Below, in pieces: positions 8,458-17,500 of a stretch of DNA of 43,009 nucleotides (positions are counted from its first letter, which is position 1; each line of letters starts with the position of its first letter). Source of the DNA: CAYZMH01 sp964479445 (lineage in GTDB: Bacteria; Bacteroidota; Bacteroidia; Bacteroidales; GCA-2748055). Made by a program: the position numbers and the translations under genes. The stretch covers positions 1 through 43,009 of the forward strand of contig CAYZMH010000011.1 of the NCBI GenBank assembly GCA_964479445.1, written 5' to 3'. The notes beneath the pieces were generated by a model. The model had not been told where the DNA came from and did no database searches. It saw nothing but the letters and a program-made list of their open reading frames with translations.

Positions 8458-9409
8458 ACTGGTTCCGCTCAAAGAGAACCGGTTGTTTGATGTGTTTCTG
8501 ACTGGCCTTCCCGCGGAACGCTTCCAGTGAATCGTACCCGTGGCGATCCATCCATTGCTGCAGGGTATCCACCATTTCGGAGATCACCTTCGGACCATTC
8601 TTGTAAATGGCCGAGACCACCTGGGTGACCCGGGCGCCCACCAGCAGGTTCTTGATCACCGTCTCCCCGTCGTAAATGCCCCGCGAGGCGGCCAGGTCGG
8701 CTTCCACTTTATCATACAGGATGCCGATCCAGCGAAGGGCCATCACGTTCATCTCAGGGGTGCTGAAGATGTTCCCGGAAACGACCTTCTCCTTTTCGAT
8801 GTCCACATCCGGACTGTAAAACTTGTTGAAAAGGACAATCCCCGATGCGCGGGATTGCGACAACCGGGTCACAAAATGGGCCAGTCCGGAAAAATAGTAA
8901 CTGATCTTCAAAGCAAAGGGAATGGAGAGCACCTGGCCGATCTTCTCCACGATATCCAGGTAGACCTGTTCTTTCTCGGTCCCCGGTACATCGGTCTCGG
9001 CCGGCATCAGGAAAATATTCACCTCCAGGGCATCAGCTCCCGCCTCCTCGATCATTTTAGCATACTGGATCCACTCCTGCGCACTCACGCAGTTGATGCT
9101 GGCGATCACCGGGATGTCAAGCTTCTCCTTGCTCTCCCGGATCAATTTGATATACTGGTCGAGGTGGTGTTTTTTGCTGAAATACAACGCGTAGTTTTCC
9201 TGTTCCGGGTACGACCCGTACATATTGTTCAGCCGCTGTTTGTCCACATCGTGCAGGATCTGCTCCTCGAACAGTGATTTCAGGACGATCGCCCCGGCGC
9301 CCGCCTCCTGGTAGGCAACCGAGTTGTTGATCCGCTCGGTCAGACCGGAACTTCCGATGACAATGGGACTCTTCAGGGAGAGCCCGAGGTATTGGGTGGC
9401 AATATTCAT
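8426..9409 (-). CDS. Dihydroorotate dehydrogenase-like FMN protein, last gene of the MBX-like operon
   Basis: The 327-residue TIM-barrel protein belongs to the dihydroorotate-dehydrogenase-like family. FMN-barrel features are visible: the N-terminal strand YLGLSLKSPIVIGSSGLT, SINCVS near residue 105, a central GADALEVNIF, LKISYYFSG with the flavin-phosphate-side lysine, and LVGARVTQVVSA near the C-terminus. It lacks the C-terminal 2[4Fe-4S] domain of PreA. The biosynthetic PyrD role is doubtful because the gene lies 7 bp downstream of a GltD/PreT-type flavoprotein, at the end of a respiratory-complex operon. PreT/PreA (NAD-dependent dihydropyrimidine dehydrogenase) pairs the same two folds. 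ATG 9409 is chosen because it begins the conserved MNIATQYLGL; upstream residues would run into the preceding gene. The substrate is unknown. Confidence 0.85.
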   Translation of the reverse strand: MNIATQYLGLSLKSPIVIGSSGLTERINNSVAYQEAGAGAIVLKSLFEEQILHDVDKQRLNNMYGSYPEQENYALYFSKKHHLDQYIKLIRESKEKLDIPVIASINCVSAQEWIQYAKMIEEAGADALEVNIFLMPAETDVPGTEKEQVYLDIVEKIGQVLSIPFALKISYYFSGLAHFVTRLSQSRASGIVLFNKFYSPDVDIEKEKVVSGNIFSTPEMNVMALRWIGILYDKVEADLAASRGIYDGETVIKNLLVGARVTQVVSAIYKNGPKVISEMVDTLQQWMDRHGYDSLEAFRGKASQKHIKQPVLFERNQFMKYFSDADY

Positions 9410-9416
9410 AACACGA

Positions 9417-11234
9417 TTATTTGGTTTCCTGGTTTTCATATCCAAACAGGTAGGCATCGATGCCCCGGGCGGCAATGTGTCCGTTGGCAATGCCGTGGAT
9501 CACATCCGGACCCTGGATGATGTCTCCGCCGATAAAGAGCCAGGGAACTCCCGACTGGAAGGTCCCATTTACCCGGATGCGTCCCCGTTTGTCCATGTCC
9601 ATTTGCTGTTTCAGTTCTTCCGTCAGGTACGAGAGATCCATCCCCTGTCCGATCGCTTCCACGATCATGCTGCCGGGGAAGAACTGCTTGTTATCGAGGT
9701 TCACCTGCGGATTGAAGCGTCCTTCCCCGTCAAAGAGCGAAAGACACTGGGCCACATGAAGCCCTTTAATCACATCCCCCTCTATTTCAATGGACTGGGG
9801 TGCCCATCCAGGGTATACCACGGCGCCTTCCTCGCGGGCTTCCACCACCTCTTCCCGGTCGGCCGGCATCTTCTCCTCGGTCTCCAGGCTGGTGGCAATG
9901 ATTCCCGGCCTGCCATACTTCTGTTGCTGCAGGCGGGCCAGCGAACGCGTAATATCCATGGCCACGTTCCCGCCGCCGATCACCACGATCTCCTCCTCCA
10001 GGTGTACCTCCTCGCCCAGGGTAATTTTGCGCAAAAGCTCGATCGCCTGGTACACCCGTTCATGGTCCGTTCCATCGATCCGCGTGCTGCGTCCCTCATG
10101 CAGTCCGGTCCCCGCGAACACCGCATCATACTCCTCTCCCAGCTCCTCCAGGGTCACATCCTTGCCTACCGTGGTGTTGTATCGAATCTCCACCCCCAGG
10201 GAGAGAATATAGTCAATGTCTTTATCGATCTGGTCATAGGGGAGCCGGTACTCGGGGATTCCGAACCGCATCATGCCCCCGGCTTTCGACAGCTTTTCAA
10301 AAATGGTGCATTCATAGCCCATCAGGGCCAGGTAATGCGCCGCAGACAGACCGCTGGGTCCCGAGCCGATGATGGCGACTTTTTTGCCATTCTTCTCGAT
10401 GACGCCCGTATGGAGGATCGTTTTATACTTTTCCGAAGGGTTCTGATCGGCAATGTACCGCTTCAACCAGCGGATGGAGAGCGGCTCGCCGCGTACCCCG
10501 ATGGAACAGACCGTCTCGCACTTATGGGTGCAGATCCTTCCGCAGATCTCCGGGAGCGGATTGGTCTCGTACATCACCCGCAACCCCTCCTCCAGGTCGT
10601 CGTTCCTGATGGTGCGGATATACTCGGGGATGCCCATGTGTGCCGGACAGGTGGCAACGCACAATCCGCACTCCACGCACCGGTCTGCCTCCTTCTCTGC
10701 CTGCTCTTTTGAAAAACCTTTCACCATCTCCACGAAAGAACCGGCCCGCTCTTCCGGGGCCAGGTGCTCCATCTCCTCACGCTGAAGGTTGTAAAACTCG
10801 TAATCCGGACCCGGCTTTTTCCAGCCCCGTTGCTCCTCATCCCAGGACTTCTTATCCACACCGGGAGTAAACCGGAACACCTCCGGATCTTCATCCACCC
10901 ATTTGTATTCATTGGAAAGGGTCAGCGACTCGGTGGTACAGACATCCACGCACAATCCGCACCAGCAACAACGACCGTAATCCACCCGCGGGCGCAACCC
11001 GCTGTCCCCGTCTTCCGGTTCCAGTCCCTCCACAGGCACCAGGTCGATGGCCTCGTTCTCACAAATCATTTCACACGTTCCGCAACCGATACACTTTTCG
11101 ATATCGTTCTTATGAAATCCCCGGTAGCGGTCAGCTCCCGGCCGGTCGTTTACAGGATCCTTAATAGTCACCGGTTTATCCAGCACCTTTCGCCAGGCGG
11201 TAAACGGTTGTAAAACATCTCTTATCTTGCTCAT
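9417..11234 (-). CDS. NuoI-like ferredoxin fused to GltD/NfnB-type FAD/NAD(P) oxidoreductase
   Basis: The 605-residue soluble subunit predicts four [4Fe-4S] clusters and two dinucleotide-binding sites. Residues 45-100 form a NuoI/MbxN-like double-cubane ferredoxin: C48-x2-C51-x2-C54-x3-C58 and C89-x2-C92-x2-C95-x3-C99. Residues 180-245 are the Fer4_20 domain of GltD/PreT/NfnB proteins: C186-x2-C189-x2-C192-x3-C196 and C231-x3-C235-x3-C239-x3-C243. The FAD motif is VAIIGSGPSGLSAA (286-299), the NAD(P) motif is VVIGGGNVAMD (417-427), and the C-terminal FAD motif is FIGGDIIQGPDVIHGIANG. The segment after the NAD(P) fold (TSLETEEKMPADREE) lacks the Arg-Arg typical of NADPH-binding GltD/NfnB, hinting at NADH. 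It occupies the NuoI position after NuoD (18-bp gap). I infer that it links NAD(P)H and/or ferredoxin to the membrane complex. Confidence 0.88.
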   Translation of the reverse strand: MSKIRDVLQPFTAWRKVLDKPVTIKDPVNDRPGADRYRGFHKNDIEKCIGCGTCEMICENEAIDLVPVEGLEPEDGDSGLRPRVDYGRCCWCGLCVDVCTTESLTLSNEYKWVDEDPEVFRFTPGVDKKSWDEEQRGWKKPGPDYEFYNLQREEMEHLAPEERAGSFVEMVKGFSKEQAEKEADRCVECGLCVATCPAHMGIPEYIRTIRNDDLEEGLRVMYETNPLPEICGRICTHKCETVCSIGVRGEPLSIRWLKRYIADQNPSEKYKTILHTGVIEKNGKKVAIIGSGPSGLSAAHYLALMGYECTIFEKLSKAGGMMRFGIPEYRLPYDQIDKDIDYILSLGVEIRYNTTVGKDVTLEELGEEYDAVFAGTGLHEGRSTRIDGTDHERVYQAIELLRKITLGEEVHLEEEIVVIGGGNVAMDITRSLARLQQQKYGRPGIIATSLETEEKMPADREEVVEAREEGAVVYPGWAPQSIEIEGDVIKGLHVAQCLSLFDGEGRFNPQVNLDNKQFFPGSMIVEAIGQGMDLSYLTEELKQQMDMDKRGRIRVNGTFQSGVPWLFIGGDIIQGPDVIHGIANGHIAARGIDAYLFGYENQETK

Positions 11235-11252
11235 AGCAACAGGTACATTTCG

Positions 11253-12443
11253 TTAACGTTCAATTTCAGGCGGACACGTAGCCAGGGAGACCATGATGGG
11301 CGAAACATCGGATATATTTGCATGGATCAGCAGTTTCTCCAGCACCGCGATGGCATGGGTGTAACTGGGTCCGCGCAGGTTCAGCCTCCGGGGATAGCCA
11401 CTCCCGTCCGCCACCATGTAGTAGGTATACTCCCCCCGGCTCGCTTCACTGCGCACAACAACCTCCCCCGGGGGCACTTTCCAATGCAGCACATTGGGCG
11501 TCTCAGCCTTAAACGCTCCCTTCCCCGGCATGTTGGACAGTATCTGCCGGATCAGGTCTACCGTGGTGTCCACATCTTTTCTGCGTACGCGGAACCGGGA
11601 AAACACGTCGGAATCATGCTCCAGGTTATAATCGAAGTCCAACCGGTTGTAATACAGGTACGGGTAGTCTTTTCGGACATCGGTTTTGTAGCCGGCGGCG
11701 CGGGCAACCGGACCCGTGATCCCGTAGGGTTCGATCCAGTCCGCGGGAATAACCCCGATGCCCCGGGTTCGCTTCTTAAAGACAGCGTTGTGATAGATAA
11801 GCCGGTCCACATCCTTCATGAATGCCTCCACCTGTTTCAGGTTCTCCTCCAGGCGTTCACGGAACCCGTCGGGCAGCAATCCCCTGACACCCCCGGGCAG
11901 AATGTACATGTGGTAGATCCGTCCGCCGGTCAGCTCCTCGAACCGGTCCAGGATCAGCTCCCTGTAGTACAATCCCCACTGGTACCCCAATCCCAGTCCG
12001 ATCGTCCCCGCCTGCGCCGGCACCATGCGCAGCAATACCTGCAGCCTGGACATCTCCAGGATCAGCATGCGGATCCAGTTGGCCATCTCGGGCACCTCGA
12101 TGCCCGCCAGCAGTTCGGTCCCCCGCGACAGGTTGTACTCATTGGAATCGGCCTCCGGAACACACATCCGGATACAGGTGGGAAAACACTGGATATACCG
12201 CCTCCGCTCAAACAGCTTTTCAAACCCGCGGTGGAGGTACCCCACGTGGGTCCGGGCATGCATGATCTCATCCCCGCTGACGGTCAGTTCCAATGCCATA
12301 TTACCCGTCACACCGGGATGGTTGGGCCCATGCCAGATCTTCAAAAATTTCTGGGAATCCAGCTCAACGCCGGGATTTCTCTCTTCATCGGGTTCAGGAA
12401 ACATGCTCCTGTTTTTCTTCCAAAGCAATGATTGGTTACTCAT
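11253..12443 (-). CDS. NuoD/MbxL-like large catalytic-subunit homologue without [NiFe] ligands
   Basis: The 396-residue homologue of complex I 49-kDa NuoD and group 4 hydrogenase large subunits has the family signatures HGPNHPGVTGN (38-48), HVGYLHRGFEKL (66-77), LPGGVRG (182-188) and the end DVSPIMVSLATCPPEIER. Its only cysteines are C86, C90, C94 (C-x3-C-x3-C) and C390. By eye they fall where [NiFe] enzymes have the N- and C-terminal CxxC pairs, but CxxC spacing is absent and only one C-terminal Cys remains, so a [NiFe] centre is not expected. The second His of the NuoD motif GPxHPxTHG, part of the quinone site, is Thr-Gly here. This resembles MbxL/MbsL more than either enzyme. The start overlaps nuoC by 8 bp. 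Confidence 0.9.
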   Translation of the reverse strand: MSNQSLLWKKNRSMFPEPDEERNPGVELDSQKFLKIWHGPNHPGVTGNMALELTVSGDEIMHARTHVGYLHRGFEKLFERRRYIQCFPTCIRMCVPEADSNEYNLSRGTELLAGIEVPEMANWIRMLILEMSRLQVLLRMVPAQAGTIGLGLGYQWGLYYRELILDRFEELTGGRIYHMYILPGGVRGLLPDGFRERLEENLKQVEAFMKDVDRLIYHNAVFKKRTRGIGVIPADWIEPYGITGPVARAAGYKTDVRKDYPYLYYNRLDFDYNLEHDSDVFSRFRVRRKDVDTTVDLIRQILSNMPGKGAFKAETPNVLHWKVPPGEVVVRSEASRGEYTYYMVADGSGYPRRLNLRGPSYTHAIAVLEKLLIHANISDVSPIMVSLATCPPEIER

Positions 12444-12966
12444 CCGGATACAGCTTTTGTTTCATATAGGTTGCCGGATCGTTGGTCGAACGTCCCGGCC
12501 TGGGGAAATAGGTCTCCTCGGAATACTTTTTCGTATCAAATTCCCGCCGCATGGGAGGAATGTTATCCCATCCTTCCAGGAAGAACGGCTCATCCAGTCC
12601 GGGGCTCCCCGGGAAATCAATCCCGAACATCTCCTTCATCTCCCGCTGGAAGGTGGCTGCATGTTTCCACAGGTGGTGTATGGAATCCATCACCGCCCCT
12701 TCGCGGTCGATATAGACCCGGATCCCCAGGTCCTTCTTCTCCACGGGATTATTCACCACGTAGGTGAGTTGAAACCGTCCCTCCTCGATCCAGTCCACCG
12801 CCGTATAGATAACCAGCACGGTGAACCCGTGGTTGGCCTGCAGACTGGTGATCATGGGGACCAGATTCTCCTTCTCCACCGTCACGAAGGGTTGCCCGGC
12901 AGCGGACTCCTTCACCTCGTCCACGGAGAAGCGTTCTTTCAGATGGTTGATCAATTCATTCATCAT
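12436..12966 (-). CDS. NuoC/MbxK-like 30-kDa subunit
   Basis: The 176-residue hydrophilic subunit belongs to the NuoC/30-kDa family. It contains the typical beta strand LVIYTAVDWIEEGRFQLTYVV (two pieces, about residues 49-70) and the signature FQREMKEMFGIDFPGSP near residues 115-131, followed by PFFLEGWD and RREFD. In this superfamily NuoC scaffolds the NuoD and NuoB subunits at the membrane junction and carries no cofactor. Two tandem ATG codons occur (12966 and 12963) and either may be used. The gene lies 6 bp downstream of nuoB and overlaps the NuoD-like gene by 8 bp, so translational coupling is likely. It is separate from NuoD, as in MBH/MBX, and not fused to it as in E. coli NuoCD. Confidence 0.9.
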   Translation of the reverse strand: MMNELINHLKERFSVDEVKESAAGQPFVTVEKENLVPMITSLQANHGFTVLVIYTAVDWIEEGRFQLTYVVNNPVEKKDLGIRVYIDREGAVMDSIHHLWKHAATFQREMKEMFGIDFPGSPGLDEPFFLEGWDNIPPMRREFDTKKYSEETYFPRPGRSTNDPATYMKQKLYPDE

Positions 12967-12972
12967 AAGTTA

Positions 12973-13656
12973 TTACCAGTTGTAGGGTGGCATATTCCAG
13001 TCCTTGATAATTCTCTGCTGGTTGGCCCGGTACCACTCCAGGTTTTCGATATACTCATTCGCTCCCTCGGCATCTCCCCGTTTGATCCGCTCCTTGAGCT
13101 TGTTAAAGCCGGCCAGGATCGCTTCCGGCCTGGGCATACACCCGGCGATGTACACATCCACCGGCAGGTAATGATCCAGTCGGTTGATCGTATTGTAACT
13201 GTCCCAGTACATCCCCCCGTTGATGGTGCAACTGCCCAATCCGATCACATACTTCGGATTCTGCATCTGCTCATAGCTGCGTATGGCCCGCTTGAGCGTC
13301 TTCACCGACAGGTAACCGGAGATGATCAGCACCCCCGATTGCCGCGGTGTGGGGCGCATCATCACCCCGAAGCGGTAGGAATCGAACCGCGGCGAAAAGA
13401 GCGGCGGCAGTTCGATGCTTCCGCAACCGGTACCATAGGCCAGCACCCAGAGGGATTCCGACCGTGCCCAGTTCAGGAACTTCTCCAGTACTCCCTTGTA
13501 CGGCGCTTCGGTTTTGGGCAGATCCGTACAAAAATAGTCGTTCAGCGGATCCACACGGATCTCCTCACCATCCGGTCCGGTTACGGTATGCTCCCGGTTC
13601 TCGGGCGCCGGGAACCGCTCTTCGTCCAATCGTTTTTTACCAGGTTTTTCAGACAT
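12973..13656 (-). CDS. NuoB/MbxJ-like iron-sulfur subunit with a three-cysteine cluster site
   Basis: The 227-residue NuoB/PSST homologue carries the cluster nearest the active site. Canonical NuoB has a tandem CC plus two later cysteines; here the first position reads GTGCGSIELP, with a single C78, followed by C143 (GLGSCTING) and C173 (IAGCMPRP). The second Cys of the CC pair is Gly79. C43, in an N-terminal extension, is the only other cysteine. A cluster held by three cysteines agrees with the site-differentiated cluster proposed as the sulfur-reducing centre of archaeal MBS. The N-terminal ~55 residues are a charged extension (TGPDGEEIRVDPLND). The gene sits between nuoH (9-bp gap) and nuoC (6-bp gap). 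Replacement of the fourth ligand by a non-Cys residue or by C43 remains possible. Confidence 0.9.
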   Translation of the reverse strand: MSEKPGKKRLDEERFPAPENREHTVTGPDGEEIRVDPLNDYFCTDLPKTEAPYKGVLEKFLNWARSESLWVLAYGTGCGSIELPPLFSPRFDSYRFGVMMRPTPRQSGVLIISGYLSVKTLKRAIRSYEQMQNPKYVIGLGSCTINGGMYWDSYNTINRLDHYLPVDVYIAGCMPRPEAILAGFNKLKERIKRGDAEGANEYIENLEWYRANQQRIIKDWNMPPYNW

Positions 13657-13665
13657 AGTACCTCC

Positions 13666-14574
13666 TTATAGCATGAATATCACAATGGATGCAATCCCAA
13701 TCAGCAGCGGGATCTTTAAAAACCAGGGGACCGACTGGTCCACCCGGAAACGGGGAAAGACCATTCCCACGAACACCGCCCAGAAATAGATCAGGAAGGT
13801 CTTCACGATGAGCATCAACCAGCTGGCAGCCCCTCCGAAAAAGAGGTTCATATAGAGCACCGACTCGATCACATGCAGGATGGCCCGGTTGGTTTGCAAC
13901 ACCCCCAGGAAGGTGCCGTGGTATTCGGTAGGCGGACCAATGGGGTTTTCCTGGGGTGCCATCACCACGTTGAAGGGTGAATGCCCCATGACACCTAAAA
14001 ATGAGAGCATGGCAGCGATCGTCGCCAGGGGATTGGTCACCATGGTCCAGTTCTGGATCCCTCCCTGCTGAGCAGCGACAATCTCGGATATGGAGAGCGT
14101 TTTATACTGGATGGCGATAGAGAGGATCGCCAGTGTAAGCGGAACCTCAATCGCTGTAAACTGCGCCAGTCCGCGGGAAATCCCGACCGCCGAGTAAGGG
14201 TGCCCGCCTTCTCCTGCTCCAAGAGCCATTCCCAGCATTCCGAAGAACATGAAATAGGCAATGAGGATCAGGTCCCCGGTAAAGGCGAAGTTGCTCCACA
14301 GCTCCGATCCGTGGATAAGGGGCATGAAGAGAAAGATCCCCACTCCTCCCGACAGTCGGAATACCGGGCCCAGGTAGAACATGGTCCCGTGACTCAGTTG
14401 CGACCGGATGCTGTAATTTTTGAACAGGTTAATATAGGGCTGTATAACCCGGATCCCCCTGCGCATGCCCACCCGGGCCATCACCTTCCTGATCAGTCCG
14501 GTCATAATGAGCCCCCAGTTCAGGATAATGAACAGTCCGATCAGTACAAACACTATCTTCAGGAATATATTCAT
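13666..14574 (-). CDS. NuoH/MbxM-like membrane anchor subunit
   Basis: The 302-residue polytopic membrane protein of the NuoH/HycD family anchors the peripheral arm and forms the start of the ion-transfer path. Recognisable segments are IRVIQPYINLFKNYS near residue 43, GAGEGGHPYSAVGISRGLAQ near 120-140 with conserved acidic and polar residues, IEVPLTLAILS, and the loop MAPQENPIGPPTEYHGT near 208-225. The last is equivalent to the cytoplasmic loop of complex I that contacts NuoB and NuoD. It starts at ATG 14574, 2 bp after the antiporter fusion gene. Its position before nuoB-nuoC-nuoD, rather than after them, is the order I recall for mbx (M-J-K-L-N) and differs from mbh (J-K-L-M-N). Confidence 0.92.
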   Translation of the reverse strand: MNIFLKIVFVLIGLFIILNWGLIMTGLIRKVMARVGMRRGIRVIQPYINLFKNYSIRSQLSHGTMFYLGPVFRLSGGVGIFLFMPLIHGSELWSNFAFTGDLILIAYFMFFGMLGMALGAGEGGHPYSAVGISRGLAQFTAIEVPLTLAILSIAIQYKTLSISEIVAAQQGGIQNWTMVTNPLATIAAMLSFLGVMGHSPFNVVMAPQENPIGPPTEYHGTFLGVLQTNRAILHVIESVLYMNLFFGGAASWLMLIVKTFLIYFWAVFVGMVFPRFRVDQSVPWFLKIPLLIGIASIVIFML

Positions 14575-14576
14575 AA

Positions 14577-17500
14577 CTAAAACATTATCAGGTATACAAC
14601 AAGGATATATAGCAGGATATGGACCAGGTAGGTCTGACCGTTCCCGGTATAGAGACGCCGCAACGTATCTGCCGTCCGGTGAGCTGTATCGTGCACCCCG
14701 TTCCAGAAAACGGTGGACAGGGGTACAGACAGGAAGCCCAGCGCTTTATAATAGTGCGAGAACATGTTGTGGGAGTAGTGCGTGGTTTCCGGTTTGAAGG
14801 GACGCTCGGCGGCATAGACTATATTGAACTGTTTCACCTTTTTAGCCTTGCGGCTCATCAGCATCAGCCAGGAAAGCAGTACCACGAACATGATCCCGAT
14901 CACGATCATGATCTTATACCCGCTCCAGTATCCCAGGTCGGTGGAGGCCGTCACGTTCTCCCAGCTCAGCGGATCGGTGGGGAAATAGCTGCTCTGGGAT
15001 AGCATGGCTCCCACCGGTTTCAACACCAGGTCGGGCCGCGCGCTGAAGACCATGATCCCCAGGATCAGGATAAACTGCGGTACGATATACCAGATGGGAA
15101 CCTCCTTCACCTTACGAAATTTGTCCTTGGGCTGACCCAGGAAAATAGAGTAGATCAGCTTGAAACAATAGAGAAACGCGATGGTTCCGGCGAAAAAGAC
15201 GATCGTACCCTGTAAATACCATCCCTTGGTAAGTACCGCGTTGTAAAAAAGCCATTTCCCGGCATATCCGGCCAGGGGCGGGATCCCCGCCAGGGTAATG
15301 ATCCCGATAAGGACCGCGATAAAGCTCCAGGGCATGCGCTTGATCAACCCGCCCATCTCATACATATTGTGGGTCTTCACCCGCATTACCACCCCGCCGA
15401 TCGCCAGGAAGAGCAGGGTCTTGAACATAAAGTGGTTGATGGAATAGGTCAGGGCCGTAAGCCATCCCACGTTGGTCATAAAAGCCAGGGCGAACACGAT
15501 GTACCCCAGGTTTCCCACACTGGAGTAGGCCAGCAGCCGCTTGGCATCCTCCTGGAAAACCGCCAGCAGGTTACCCACCAGGGCGGTGATGGCACCCAGC
15601 CAGCCCAGTGCATAGAGGAGGGTGTGTTCCTCTGCCTGTTCGGCGCCCATCAGCAGGAACAGCAGGATGAGTCCGAATGCCCCCGCTTTCAGCAGGATCC
15701 CGGAAACCATGGGAGATACATCCGACTCCGCTTCCGCGTGGGCTCCCGGCAGCCAGATATGCAATCCGAGGGCCGCTGTTTTGGTGAGAAACCCGATCGC
15801 CAGCAGGGTGTAGGTCCAGACCGGGAAGGCCGCTACCGTGATAATCTGCAACGCGTAGGATCCCTGCCCCACGTGGGCGAGTCCGAACCCCGCAAAAATC
15901 AAATACGCCCCTCCCAGGGAGAAGAGCATGTAATTCAGGGCATGTTTCATGCTTCGTTTACCGCGGATAATCAGGATATAGGATCCCAGGGTCATGATCT
16001 CCCAGTTGAAGAAGAACTGGAATACGTTATCCGCCTGCACAAGTCCGATCAGACCGGCATACATCATCGCGGCAAACGGGAAGAATCCCTCCCGTTTCCC
16101 TTTCACCGAATAGCCGGCAAAGAGCGTCAGTACACCTCCCACCATGAAGATCGCGGCAAAGATCAGTCTCATGGTGTCCCCCGACACCTCGGGGTAGAGC
16201 TGCACCGAGTAAAGGATCATGGCCGCGATAAGCAGGCTGTTCTTGATGAACGCCGGCAGGAAATCCAGTACGAAGAGTGCCAGGATGAAGATAAGCGGAA
16301 GCAGGCTGAGGGTAGGGCCCGTTTCAGACACGGACTGCGAATACCAGGATACTCCCAGGGCCAGGAGGGTAAAGATCGCCGGCGGAAGCAATTTCATCCA
16401 GGGAAATGCGACCTTCTCCGAAGTTTCATCCTCTGCTTTCAGAACCCATCCCAGCCAGCGGAACAGGTAGATCGCCTCGAAAAAAGAGCCAACCAGCAGC
16501 ACGGCAATCCATATAAAAGCCTGCTGAGTGGCCAGGTCCATGACCAGCTGCCATTTCCCGAAGAAAGAGGGGAAAGGCGGGAACCCGATAAGCATCAGGA
16601 TGAAGAATCCGAACATGAACAGCGCCAGCCGGTTCCGTCGCAGAACGCTCCAGCCCCGCAACGAGGAGCTCTTCACGATCCCCGACAGCCAGAAGAGTCC
16701 GGCCTTGGCCAGAAAGTGGCTGATAAAAAGGGTAAGGAAAACAAATTCGAAGTGTTCCCCCAGCTGCGGAGCAAGACCCATCACGGCAATCAACAGTCCG
16801 ATCTGTCCTACCGAGGAGTACCCAAGCAGGCGGTTGCTCTCCTTCTGGGAAATTCCCAGGAAATTGGATCCGACGAAGGTCACCGCACCGATGACCGCCA
16901 GGTAGGGCGACCAGTTCATGCTGCTGAGCGGAAGCAGCTTATAGAGCAGGAAAAGACTGGCAGATGCGGTACCCGCGGAGAGCATGGCGCTGATCCCCGG
17001 ATGGGCAGCCTGGTAGACATCCAGGGCCCAGCCATTGGATGGGAAGGGTTTCAGCTCCAGCAATACGGCAATGATGATTAAAAAGACAGCCAGGGTGATC
17101 CCCTTGATTTTCCCGGGGGATGCCCCCGGAGATTCATCCAGGTTAAGGGTTCCGGCAAACAGGTAGAAGAAAGCGATCCCGATCAGCAGCATGGCAGAGA
17201 TCACCCCGATGGCGATCAGGTATTTGAATCCGGCTGCAGCCGGCTCATTTCCCCGCTTCAGGTAGATGAGTCCGGCCATGGCAATACTCCCGATCTCCAG
17301 AAAGACAAACAGGTTAAACAGGTCCCGTGACATGACGATCACATTGAGGGCCATGACCAGGACCAGGAAGAGGACCGGGGCTTTGATCCCCTGCTGGCGA
17401 AATTCCCGGAACAGGTAGACAAACCCCAGTAATCCCAGGAGGTTGATAAGTGACATGAACAGGGCTTCCTCGCGTCCGACCAGGAGGTTGACCGAAAAGG

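Noticed and set aside
11253..13656. Annotation of the NuoD/NuoB-like pair as [NiFe] hydrogenase (group 4) or as NADH:quinone oxidoreductase
   Set aside because: The four-cysteine NiFe ligand set and the quinone-site His are missing, NuoB has three cluster cysteines, and nuoE/F/G are absent from the window.
12025..13671. 548-residue plus-strand open frame opposite nuoD/nuoC/nuoB
   Set aside because: It runs across three well-identified minus-strand genes and has no recognisable domain; it is a codon-bias shadow.
15369..17081. 570-residue plus-strand open frame opposite the antiporter fusion
   Set aside because: It is antisense to a clear membrane protein; its Gln/Arg/His-rich, low-hydrophobicity sequence is the complement of membrane codons.
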